From Macrophomina tecta (lineage: Eukaryota > Ascomycota > Dothideomycetes > Botryosphaeriales > Botryosphaeriaceae): a stretch of DNA of 64,000 bases. Every line of letters begins with the position of its first letter. The stretch's first letter is position 1. The notes below the pieces were generated by a model. That model was not told the origin of the DNA and searched no databases. It saw nothing but the letters and a program-made list of their open reading frames with translations. Shown piece after piece: positions 35,251-45,195 of the stretch. Location of the stretch: NCBI GenBank assembly GCA_024180945.1, contig JAKSGN010000035.1:434001-498000 (forward strand), read 5' to 3'. A program made the position numbers and the translations under genes.

Positions 35251-35857
35251 ATGCACGCCTCTACCTTCTTCGCCTCCGCGGCCGCCCTCGTCTCTGCCGC
35301 ATCTGCGGGCACCATCCCTACGTTTGCCAAGCGCTTTAACGTCACCGAGGCTTGGGGACAGTGGCAGGTCACCAACCTCACCTTCTATGATTCCCCGTCG
35401 AGCGACAGCCTCAGCTTCCAGCTCTGGTGGGACAACGGCTACTCCGGCCCCGTTCAGTGCTCCGCCTCTCTGTACAGCATCCAGGACGACTCCTGGTATC
35501 GCTGCGCGGCCCGAGAGGGATACGGCGACAATCTCGCCTTTGCTCTATCGGAGAACTGGGAGAGTGAGTTCTTCCCTGCTATAAATGGCAGCATAATCAT
35601 TAGCATTCCTTCCGGAAGAAATCACTGAAAATTTACGCTGACGGTCTTTCCACACAGATATTTCCATCTCCCAGAAGCTGTACCAGAGCGGTCCTCGCGT
35701 CAACCTCAACGGCACCGCTCCACTGCCCATCAAGTGGGAGAATACCATTGCCGGCCGACAGGGCGCCGCGGATCCTTTCTATGTTCCTGTCCTTTCCGTG
35801 TCTTACACCTTCGGCAACGGCACCACTAGCCCGACTGAGTACTCCACCAGGAAGTAG
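35251..35857 (+). CDS. small secreted protein, possibly AA1-like beta-barrel
   Basis: Exons 35251-35563 and 35658-35857 (intron 94 nt) give 170 aa. Signal peptide MHASTFFASAAALVSAASAG with a KR pair at about residues 27-28 (possible Kex2 site). Mature residues include four N-glycosylation sequons (NVT, NLT and two NGT) and two cysteines spaced about 16 apart (VQCSASLYSIQDDSWYRCAA). The C-x-A...DD-x-WY-x-C pattern followed by alternating hydrophobic strands recalls the Alt a 1 (AA1-like) fold, where a similar C..WYSC block is conserved. That comparison is from memory and weak. Aromatic-rich strands (LSFQLWWDNGYSG) fit a beta protein. A role at the host or substrate interface is possible but not shown. 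Confidence 0.82.
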
Positions 35858-36987
35858 AATGTCCAGCATTTGAGCAATAAGGACTCCTTGGAATGGGATG
35901 TTCGTCGAAAAGCATACCAAACTATACGCATATACGTTCACAGTAATGTAGTCATTAATAGAAAATCCATACCAATCAGGAATCTGGACGTCTAGCACAG
36001 TCCTGTCGAGCTTCTTGTCAATCATTTTCCATGCAGCCTGCCCGCTGTGCCCATACTTCCTGAACCAGGGTGAAGAAAGAAAGTATACTTCTACATGAGC
36101 TCTTAATTCTCCGTCGAACCGATGCGTCGACTTCGGTTAAACAACATCACTTCGCCACATCTTTACACACACCGGGAACGCCCACCTGGCGAGGCCGTGT
36201 ACTCTTCCGGTCCTCTCCAGAATGGATACAGCTTCGCAAAAGGCTACATGAGTAGTATAACAGCTTAATTGATTACGCGTCCCGCCTTACCTGGGCGTTA
36301 ATTATATGGCGAAATTTCTTGGCTGGGATGTGAAGATACTTGAAGAATTTTCATTTGTAGTGACCGTAGAACCCTGTATGCCTTGGGTTAAAGGTGTGGA
36401 AAATGCACCGCCTGTCTCTTATTGTTAAAGCGGTAGAAGCGTGCCGCGACAGGCATGTAGTTCACTACAAAAGTGTGCATTTCTTTTCTTCCCCCCACAG
36501 AAATCAGAAATTGCTATGAAAGCTCTCATCTGATGGCATAGTTTGCTGCCCGCTCTGCAGAGTTTAACAGTATGGCTGTACGTAAATGCTTGCCTATTCC
36601 GGACCACAATAATGGTCGAAAGTAAAATCAGGTACCGTGCTACTGTGGATGGTCAGGTTGACCCCCGAATAATATGTGAATAGGTGAGAACAACTTGTTC
36701 ATTGGGAGAAATGACTTTCCGCACTTCACCTTCAGTCACAATCAGGCACGTTGGAAGACGCCAACACTTTTGCCTGACAAGATCTTTCTGATTATCGACG
36801 ACATGTAGCTTTCAACATTTAACCTTTTCGTTATGTCAACTTCTTCCCGATTCACTCTGCTCTCAACCTAACGCACGCAGCTTCGCAAGCAAGGCGGAGA
36901 AGAACCCGGAATTAAAGGCGCATTGCGTCACTCTTGCATACACCTCTTCAAATCAGCCTTAGAAACACCTCAAGCACCTCCAGGAAA
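35858..36987. other. intergenic
   Basis: 1.13 kb with no supported gene on either strand and composition close to AT/GC parity. Minus frames at 35633-36025 and 36425-36607 show no domain. Confidence 0.5.
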
Positions 36988-37918
36988 ATGGGTGTCAGTG
37001 AGTGCCCAAACCTGGGATAGGCCGCATGACTAACCGGCTGCTCAGGCTTATCCTAGTTCCAAAGCAAAAGCCCAACCAAAGGCCACTCCGCCGGACGGGC
37101 TCTGCTTCGATGCCCTCACTTGGGATGCCATTTACCAAAACGCGGATCTCCACGAAACTCGTGATATCAAGGTCAAGCTCCTCTGGAGAACCCCCATAAG
37201 CGACGAGTACCAAGGCCTGCAGTTCCCCTACAACTACCTGAAGACTTTTTGCACCGACTTCCTGAAAGAGAACGACCGGCACTACGGCTTCCATCAGTTG
37301 GAGCGGCCGGACCCAGACAACATCTACATCGTCATTCCCGGAAGAGTCCGTCTCGATGGCGAGGTCGTGGCCCTCGTCCTGAAATTTCTGAGGGATGCTT
37401 TTGCCGAGCGCCTACGGAGCCCCATCGCAGACGTGGAGTTCAAGCCTTTCAAAACCGGCATCTCCAACAACCTCGCGGTCTTCACTGCGCTCAAGGTACT
37501 GAAGATTGAGCCGCTTCGTCAAGCCTGGGAGCAATTCATGAAGCAGGCGCTGTGGTACGGGCAGTTCGATTCTGTCAGGGACTTGAAGTTTGCGTACGAC
37601 CTTTTCGCATCCGATGAGGACCTCGTCCAAGGCATGTTAGAGAACTACGCATACCGTGTGGTCCACCATGAGCACATGGGGGCAAGGTACTCCTGGGAAC
37701 GCCCTCAAGACGAGCTGATCCTGGGAATTCCGATCGCGAAGGCCGGGGATAAGGTTAGGGAAGTCCTGGCAGGGTCGTACAAAGGTCACAAAAAGTGGCT
37801 TGAGGACTACAAGCGGGGTGTGGAGCAGTTCAGCTCGTGGATCGATGCGAACGGTCGGGCGGACTTCGAAGTTGCTAAGAGTTTTGCGTTGCAGGGCTCA
37901 TTTATGGGTTTGACTTGA
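36988..37918 (+). CDS. unknown fungal protein with 6-nt first coding exon
   Basis: Exon 1 is only ATGGGT (36988-36993). The intron 36994-37045 (GTCAGT..CTCAG, branch TGACTAACC) joins it to 37046-37918, giving 292 aa starting MGAYPSSK. The stronger-looking donor GTGAGT four nucleotides downstream would put a TAG four codons into exon 2, so the GTCAGT donor must be used. I do not recognise the family. It is a soluble, charged protein with no signal peptide or membrane segment. Ordered-looking blocks are FPYNYLKTFCTDFLKENDRH, DNIYIVIPGRVRLDGEVVAL and LKFAYDLFASDEDLVQGMLE; the layout of short helices loosely recalls BTB-associated fungal proteins but the BTB core is not visible. The gene ends 121 nt from the converging gene at 38040. 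Confidence 0.75.
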
Positions 37919-38039
37919 CCATTGTCTACTGTACGCCAGCTATGAGAAGATTTTTGGGTATCCATCGTGCTTTAAGGAAATTCTGTGCTACATCTGCTCA
38001 TTTCAGACATTCAAGTGGCAAGATAATAAATGAAACTCA

Positions 38040-39449
38040 TCAGACACTTAAATCATGCGAGGCACCGCCAGCAAGTAAAGCCAGTGACACCAACCAAGAG
38101 CTCCTCATATCCGCTCTTGTGTCCCTCACTCCTCCTGTTGCACCTGAATCTAGTGTCACAGATGGGATACTCGGCACGGCCGTGTATCCATCAATGCCGC
38201 TCGCGGTCGTTGTTGTCGTCGTCGCGTTGCCGCCCTTGGCCCTTGCCGTCGCCGTTAAACTAATAGTTCGACTTCCTCCTACTATGATTCCCTGTTCGTC
38301 TGCGCTTACTGCAACTTCGTCGATTGTCACCGCAGCGCCTCCAACCGCAGTAGTCTTCCCGTCAACAGTGAACAAGCCGATATTCCCCACTACACCCTTC
38401 GCTGTCACAGCACTACCGCCAATCGCGGTGACTTTCTCCACGGATCGGGTCGGAAAACTGAATGTCTTGCTCCCAACCACGACGCCTCCGCTCACAGCAG
38501 AAGCGACTGCACCGCCGCTCAGCGTCGCAGCCTTGCCACCAACAGTGACTGTACTCCCGTCCGCAACCACAACCGACCCTCCAGCCGTGGATGCAGGGGA
38601 CGCCGTATACGTTCTCGCATCCGCAGTCACAGCTCCCTGGCAGTACTCCGCGCCCACCATCGCGGCCGGTCCAATCCCCGGCGCACCGCCCGCACACCTC
38701 GTCCAATCCACCTCGCCCTCGTCCTCCGCCCGCGCCTCGAACCAGACCGCACCCTCCTCCAGCAACACCCCGCACGCCTCCCTCCCCACGCTGCATGTCG
38801 GCGCCGGCACAGCGATCGACACCGGCACGACGCCCGTGCGGACGTGCGTCTCGGCGGGGAGGGTGAGTGTCGTGGGGGCGGAGCCGAGAATGGTAAAGTG
38901 GGAGAGGGAGGAGCAGAGGGGCGGGTCAAGGGAGCATGGGGCGACAGCGGCGGACGCAGAGAGGGAGGTTGTGAGCCGAGTCGTGTGGTAGAGGTAGTCG
39001 GTGAGGGTGGAGGCCGGGATGGTGGCGGTCCAGGTGCCGGCGGCGGCGATTTTGGCGAGGTAGGAGGCTACAGCGGCATCCCAGGCGAACCAGGAGGATA
39101 GGCAGGCGGTGGCGCTGGTGAAGAGGGAGGGCGGGTATGGCGAAGGGGGTGGGGAAGATGCATCTTCGTTCTCCTCGACAGAGTTGATGGGGGAGAGGGT
39201 TGCGGTAGGCGGAGGAGTAGTTGTGCTGTCGGTTATTGAGGGTTTGGCTGATACGCTGCTTGTTGAAGATTCCGAGGGAGGTGTTGGTGTTGGTAGTTGC
39301 GACGAATTGCTCGGGAACAAAGTGACGTCCGCTGGGAAAGTCAGCTATACATGCGGTGAAAAGGCTGTGTATTACAACTCACCTAAAGAGTAGACAAAGT
39401 TAGGCACGGCCACTAATGCAAGTAATAGTCTTAATGCCATCTTCACCAT
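38040..39449 (-). CDS. secreted surface protein with glycine-valine repeats
   Basis: Exons 39449-39383 and 39331-38040 (intron 51 nt) give 452 aa. Signal peptide MVKMALRLLLALVAVPNFVYS (an alternative Met at 39440 would also work). A Ser/Thr/Pro linker (about residues 30-80) precedes a region with eight cysteines. After this come beta-repeat units of the type TVGGKAATLSGGAV, VTAIGGSAVTAKG and TTAVGGAAVTIDEV, seen in many fungal cell-surface proteins. The end has a T-rich stretch and a hydrophobic WLVSLALLAGGAS. That could be a GPI-attachment signal, though the hydrophobic part is followed by HDLSV, so this is uncertain. It probably sits in or on the cell wall. No enzymatic motif is seen. Confidence 0.8.
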
Positions 39450-40146
39450 CGAATTCAGCCAGAACCGCGCAAAATGTCAGAAAGCTAAAGTACAAGCGCC
39501 GTAGCTTTTCTGCACGGAGCGGGGACGTGAAATGGTTAATAAGGTACGTATCAACCCGTCCAGACGGCTATACGAGTCAATACAACATGAGCAATATGTA
39601 GCTCAGAATTTACCGACCTTTGTTGTGGCGTGAGGGTACGGGTGCCCAGCCTTATTCTTCCCTCGTGGCATGTCCATTGCGCAAGAGCGATAACCAATGC
39701 CAGTCCTCCAATCTTGACGAGACCAATTTTATGACACGATAGGATAGATGGAATATGCGAAACGTGCGAAGCACCGAACCAGCTCAGGACTAGAGGCTTG
39801 AGAAAAGCGGCGCAGCCCCAGTGTTTAACGAACTCAGCTCGTCCGGGAGCTTTCAACCTTCCACATTCACGATAGGCCCTGATGCCCGTAAGCAGCAGGC
39901 TGGTCCGAGGAGTTCAGGATCAGCCAGGGCCGAGAATTCTGGGCGAATCAGCGAATTCCCCGGCCATGCACGCGTATCCCACCTCCTCAAATTGGGGCCA
40001 AAATTCGAGAGATCTAACCGAGCGGAGGCGAAGCAATCATGGCTCTTTTCCGGCAAATCAGGGATCAGCAGATAATCGGCCAGGATGATTGAGTGGTCAT
40101 ATCATAGCTACGGAAAATATACATAAATCGTTCTAGCGAAGACTCA
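39450..40146. other. intergenic
   Basis: 697 nt between the surface-protein start and the nitronate monooxygenase stop, both on the minus strand. No coding sequence supported. Confidence 0.5.
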
Positions 40147-41385
40147 TCACAACTTAGGCTTGCTCACGATGGAAGCGTTGCCCTTGCTTATCCACTTAGC
40201 AGCGTCGCCGACCAGCTCGTCGACGATATCCTTCGCACTCTTCTTCTCGTTCACCACGGCCGCGGCCTTACCCATCAAGAACGGCCTGGCGTTGTCCATG
40301 GTGTCGTCATCAATATCATCGCCCATCTTCTCAAGGTCAAACTCCACCGGGATGATGCCCTTGGCTGTGAGATCCTTAATCTCCTGCTGGCGGTTGGTCT
40401 CCCAGTTCTCAATATAAGGGTTCTTCCTCACGCGCAGCGGACGGCCGGTGAAGATGATGGTGCGAACGTTGTCGTCGAAGCCCGAGGTGCGGACGGCCTC
40501 CTGATGAGCCTTGGGAGCACCAGCCTCGTCAGACAGGATGAAACGCGTTCCGACCCACACAGCAGAAGCACCGAGCATCAGCGCCGCTGCGACAGTTTGG
40601 CCGTTGTAGATACCACCAGCAGCGATGACCTGGACAGGCGCGCCCGTCATGGGCGACTTCTTGCCCTCGACCAGCTTCGCGACGGCGGGGATCAAGACGG
40701 TCGTTGGGACGTCGCCGGTGTGACCACCGCCCTCGCCGCCCTGCGCGCAGATAAGGTCGACGCCGAGATCGAGGCACTTCTGGACGTGCTTGGGGTGGCC
40801 GATCATGTTCATGTAGAGGATGCCGGCCTTGTGGAGGCGCTCGACGACGTGCTTGGGCGGGACGCCAACGGCCGAGACGAACAGCTTGGCGCCGCTGTCG
40901 ATGATGATGGTAATGAGCTCGTCGAGCTTGCCCTTGGTGTAGTCGTAGCTGCAGAGCGCGCGCGTCGTGTCAGCCGGCGCTGTATAGTAATCTCATGCCC
41001 GCCGGCCTCGGCAGAGAGGGTTGCGGCTTACTTGGTCTTGCGGGCGCTTCCGCCGACCTGCGGCAGCAGCAGATCGACGCCGAAGGGAGCGTTCTTGTCC
41101 TTCAGGTAGCCCTTGAGCTCGGCGATCTGCTCCCGCAGCATGTCGGGCGTGTATCCGACGCCGCCAATGACACCGAGACCGCCGGCGTTGGTGACAGCAG
41201 CAGCCAGCTTGGGGCCGGCAGCGACGTTCATGCCGGCCAGGAGGACGGGGTGGTTGATCTTGAGCAGATCGGTGGTGGTGGTGCGGAGCTGCTCTGTTGC
41301 GGGTGTGAGCGTCAACAGTCGGCGTTGTGCGGACAGGCAATGACATGTGAGAGCCGGGGGATCCAAACATACGTGGAGATGCCAT
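40147..41385 (-). CDS. nitronate monooxygenase (2-nitropropane dioxygenase family)
   Basis: Exons 41385-41373, 41293-41032 and 40948-40147 (introns 79 and 83 nt) give 358 aa; exon 1 encodes only MASP plus one base. The protein is a TIM barrel binding FMN. The opening HPVLLAGMNVAAGPKLAAAV and GGLGVIGG are the N-terminal FMN region, AQGGEGGGHTGD is the conserved glycine-rich phosphate loop after strand 5, and VIAAGGIYNGQTVAAALMLG with AVWVGTRF is the C-terminal phosphate-binding part. The family oxidises toxic nitronates such as propionate-3-nitronate. There is no targeting signal. It is head-to-head with the folate gene, 360 nt apart. Confidence 0.93.
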
Positions 41386-41745
41386 GATGACGGGGGCTGG
41401 AGAAACGGCCAGAAGAGCGGTGTTCTGAGAGAGACGTGTAGTCGGAGCGCGTTCAAGGAGGGCGAGATGGGCTGTAGCGACGTGGAGAGGGGCGAGGGGA
41501 GAGGTTTATGGTCGAGGTGTACCCTCGGCCATGGCAGCGGCGAGACACCATTTGCGGCTAGATGCCTCGGCTCAGGCGGCGGCGGGTGGTGTGCAAGGAG
41601 GGTTGCACATCAGCAGTGCGGGCCCCCCTGCGCGCCACAAGCCGAATCTCACGCCAAGGCCCCGCTTCCCCAGATTTCGCCCTCTTACTCAGCCGCTGTA
41701 CTTTTTTCTCGTGGCCGCTCTCGCCTCCCACCCTCGTGCTCCACC
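41386..41745. other. bidirectional promoter NMO / folate gene
   Basis: 360 nt between divergent start codons. No distinct motif could be assigned. Confidence 0.5.
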
Positions 41746-43528
41746 ATGCATAGAACTACACGGCTGGCCCCGCTGTCCCGCCACACCTGGTCTCTGACTC
41801 ATGCTTTGAGAGGCCTGCACCAACATAACCTGCCATGGATTAGTACCATCCGGCCCTTTGGGTCTTCAGCCATCTTCACGCCGTCCGGATTCTCACGCGC
41901 AGCATTCGACCCCAATCCATCAAAGGCAATACGAAGACGTCTGTGTCAGATGCCTCTGCTAGAAGGCCACACTGGACGGCGCAGTCTCTCGACTGGCACG
42001 AAGAAGCTGCGTGATGATGCTCTTCCGCACCGCGCGTTCATTGCCCTGGGGAGCAACCTGGGCGACAGGATAGCAATGATTGAGCGAGCCTGCAATGCCA
42101 TGGAGAGCCGAGGTGACATCCGCATCCTCCGTACCAGTAGCTTGTGGGAGACAAAGGCCATGTATGTAGAAGACCAAGGCAATTTCGTAAATGGCGCCTG
42201 TGAGGTCAGTCCATCGTTTCCTATTTGTTTGATATCTGGTCGGAAACTCTGGTCAACACGTGCTCTATCCTCGATTGCTACAGTCTCATATGAGCGATCA
42301 AGAACGACCCTTGACTAACTAGTTATAGATCCTGACCAGCCTAGCCCCCCTCGAGCTCCTCGACAGACTGCAGAGCATAGAGAACGAGCTCGGCAGAGTC
42401 AAGCTCATCGACAAGGGACCCCGCAACATCGACCTCGACATCCTGCTCTACGACTATGAAGTCATCGACACCGAAAGACTGTCGGTCCCGCACAAGCTCA
42501 TGCTCGAGCGAGAATTCGTCCTCCGCCCGCTCTGCGAGATGATCCCAGACGCCACACCCCCAAACACCAGATCACAGCCCCTCCAAGCCCACCTCGCCCG
42601 CCTCCCGGCTGCAGACCCACCCCTCTCCACCATGAACCCCCTGACACCGACCATACCGCCCATCCGCGCCCTCCAAGCCGACCGCAAGACGCACGTCATG
42701 TCCATCCTTAACCTCACGCCTGACTCCTTCTCCGACGGCGGCCTCAACCTCGCCCCTGTCCCCAACTCCCCAGCGCACCTCTCCGCCCTCCGGCAAACCA
42801 TCCTCTCCCACATCGCCGCCGGCGCCACCATCATCGACATTGGCGGGCAATCCACGCGGCCAAACGCGCCGCAAGTCTCCGGCGCCGAAGAGCTCGCCCG
42901 CATCCTGCCGACCATCCAGCTGATCCGCTCGCTGCCCGAAGCCGCCGCCGTCGCCATCAGCGTCGACACGTACCGCGCGAGCGTCGCCGCAGCGGCCGTC
43001 AAGGCCGGCGCGCATATCATCAACGACGTCTCGGCCGGACTGCTCGATGCGGAGCTCCTGCCCACCGTTGCCGGCCTCGGCTGCACCGTCTGCCTGATGC
43101 ACATGCGCGGCGATCCCGACACCATGACCAAGCTGACGCACTATCCGCGAGGCGTCTTGCCCGGCATCGTCGACGAGCTGGGCGCGCGCGTGCGGGCTGC
43201 AGAAGAGGCGGGTATACGGCGGTGGCGCATCATCCTCGATCCCGGGGTTGGGTTTGCGAAAGACCAGAGTCAGAATCTGGAGGTCTTGCGGCGGCTGGGC
43301 GAGTTGAGGGAGGCGCCGGAGTTCAAGGGGTTGCCGTGGTTGGTGGGAAGTAGTCGGAAGGGGTTTGTGGGAAAGATTACGGACGTGAAGGAGCCGAGGG
43401 AGCGGGTGATGGGGACAGCGGTGACAGTGGCGGCGGCGGTACAGGGAGGCGCGGATGTGGTGAGAGTGCACGATGTGCGGCAGATGGTGGAGACGGTCAA
43501 AATGGCGGATGCGATTTGGCGTGTTTGA
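41746..43528 (+). CDS. FOL1: bifunctional HPPK-DHPS folate enzyme
   Basis: Exons 41746-42204 and 42329-43528 (intron 124 nt) give 552 aa. The first about 90 residues are rich in R, S, H and T with no acidic residues in the first 50, a likely mitochondrial presequence (GRRSLSTG before the domain). HPPK follows: FIALGSNLGDR at 98-108 and GPRNIDLDILLYD at 183-195, which pyrophosphorylates hydroxymethyl-dihydropterin. DHPS begins near 275: NLTPDSFSDGG (281-291), IIDIGGQSTRPNA, INDVSAG, LMHMRG, ILDPGVGFAK and GSSRKGF, joining it to p-aminobenzoate. The DHNA aldolase domain found at the front of yeast and Pneumocystis trifunctional proteins is absent, so that step must come from another gene. DHPS is the sulfonamide target. 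Confidence 0.95.
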
Positions 43529-43612
43529 TTGCAGGGTCTTCATGGCGTTTATAGAAGGGATTCCGGCGATAGAGGATTAGAGGGCGTTCAACACGCCATT
43601 TGCTTGGGAAGT

Positions 43613-43690
43613 TGAAGCACTCATTCGGACGCAAGTGTGCATAAAGACTGAGCACATTTGTGTCCGGATGAATGCTTCGCCTCCCTATGG
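43613..43690. repeat. imperfect palindromic element, copy A
   Basis: Arms CATTCGGACGCAAGTGTGC (43622-43640) and GCACATTTGTGTCCGGATG (from 43652) are inverted copies around an 11-nt loop. A diverged second copy with the same right flank (GCCTCCC..ATGG) lies at 46902-46980. It sits between two converging genes and could fold into a hairpin in either transcript. Confidence 0.75.
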
Positions 43691-43715
43691 CAAAAAAGAA
43701 AAAGGGACAGAATCA

Positions 43716-44798
43716 TCAAGTAGCAGGGCCCTTCTTCCACGTCTCTCCAAGGTAGTTAACTTGCGCATTGTAAGTCCAAGGGAATTGCGCAAATGTGGAA
43801 CCCTCTAGGCTTGCAGAATCCCAAGTCAGCATCGTGTTGCCGTGGTCACGATGAAAAAATGAGCAGGATTCGTAGAAGTCCGTGGGGCGGTCTTCTTGGG
43901 ATCCTTCCGAAGCAATAAAGCCCGCCGAGATCTCCAGTAATTTACGATAGAGGCTGATCTCCTTGTATCCTTTGCTTCTCAGATGGGGCAGCTGAGTTGG
44001 CAGGAGACTAGCGTCACGCTGAGCCGTATAGCTCAAATGGAGAGCTAGCATGTCTCGATCCTCCTCGTCTCTTCGTCTCCAGCTGGGTGTGCCGAAGCCG
44101 CAGATGTCGTCGGGCTCATCGATAAAGCCGTCCTCCTCGTCATCGGAATCGGACACATAGCCACCCGTATCAGGGGCGAGGAATGGGCGCCACTGGACGA
44201 AGAAGTTGCTGACAACGTGCTTCGACAAGGTAAAGTCCTGGGTGATGTCGTATAGAAAGCCCATAGTTACACCCGTGTCCCCCAAGAGTTCGCTAAATAA
44301 GCTGTCGGCCCCGACGGTAGCCTCATGCGGTTGCCTCTTACCAACAAAGCGGAGATAGTCGTCGTTTATCAAGTTGCGGATATGGTCGCACTTGATAATG
44401 ATCTGCACGTCCCGGATAGGTGGTTGGGTAATGAGCATGCGGCGCCAGCTAGCCTCAGACCGCATGAAAGCTTCGACTTTCTCTTTATCTTCTGCCCAGG
44501 TCAGCTCCTTGAAAGCCCGAGCCATGGGCCAGTCCCAGCGCGACTTGATGTAGTCGAGCTGGAACCAGGGTGGAAACTCTTCGGCGAGTAATGCGTTGAT
44601 TTCCCATGTTTCTTTCTCCGGGTAGACGGGATGCTTCCGGCGTTTGGGCGCGAAAAAAAGACTTTGCTGAATCGTCGGGGAGTTCTGGATGGTGGACTGC
44701 CATGCTCGGCAGACTTGCTGGATGCGGAGAAGGTCCCGCATGGGGAGGTGGAGAAAGACAAGCTCGACAAGCTCGTAGATGCCGAAGACACGATGCAT
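43716..44798 (-). CDS. F-box protein (A)
   Basis: A single exon from Met at 44798 encodes 360 aa. The N-terminus is an F-box (VFGIYELVELVFLHLPMRDL, then RIQQVCRAWQSTIQNSP) of the type common in Pezizomycotina, followed by a basic turn and LFFAPKRRKH. The rest has no named repeat; an acidic loop SDSDDEEDGFIDEPDD lies in the middle. An upstream in-frame Met at 44900 would add 34 residues. I prefer 44798 because the F-box family begins a few residues before the box. F-box proteins join Skp1 and deliver substrates to the SCF ubiquitin ligase; the substrate is unknown. It is head-to-head with the next F-box gene (397 nt). Confidence 0.83.
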   Translation of the reverse strand: MHRVFGIYELVELVFLHLPMRDLLRIQQVCRAWQSTIQNSPTIQQSLFFAPKRRKHPVYPEKETWEINALLAEEFPPWFQLDYIKSRWDWPMARAFKELTWAEDKEKVEAFMRSEASWRRMLITQPPIRDVQIIIKCDHIRNLINDDYLRFVGKRQPHEATVGADSLFSELLGDTGVTMGFLYDITQDFTLSKHVVSNFFVQWRPFLAPDTGGYVSDSDDEEDGFIDEPDDICGFGTPSWRRRDEEDRDMLALHLSYTAQRDASLLPTQLPHLRSKGYKEISLYRKLLEISAGFIASEGSQEDRPTDFYESCSFFHRDHGNTMLTWDSASLEGSTFAQFPWTYNAQVNYLGETWKKGPAT

Positions 44799-45195
44799 CT
44801 TGAGGAGATTCCCGCCGGACAAGACAAACGCGCACTGGTGGATGTGAGAGGGTTGAAAGATTAAGGAGACTCGAGAGCCGAGAGAACAAATTGACGACAA
44901 CAGCGGCTACCTGCACGTCAGTAGAAAGAGGGGAAAGAGCAGGCCAAGCCGACCAGCCTCCGCTCGCTTCGGTGGCCAATGATGTCAGCGAGTCGCAGGG
45001 TAGCGCAGACGCGACACTGGCAACGCTTTGACGTCGAGCAAAGCAGAGCCACGCAAACACCAACAGGCAACAGTGTACAGCTGCTTCAAATACCTGCCGC
45101 AACCATGGGTCCAGAGCGCCGAGGAAGCCATCAGCAGACAATATCGCGGTCTACATGACTGACTTTGCCACCATCTCAACATCCACATCGAACAC
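44799..45195. other. bidirectional promoter of two F-box genes
   Basis: 397 nt between divergent starts; nothing further recognised. Confidence 0.5.

Noticed and set aside
36998..37045. GTGAGT as donor of the first intron at 36988
   Set aside because: It shifts frame and gives a TAG four codons into exon 2; GTCAGT four bases upstream keeps frame.
42572..43543. 323-codon minus-strand frame
   Set aside because: Antisense shadow of the DHPS part of the folate gene.
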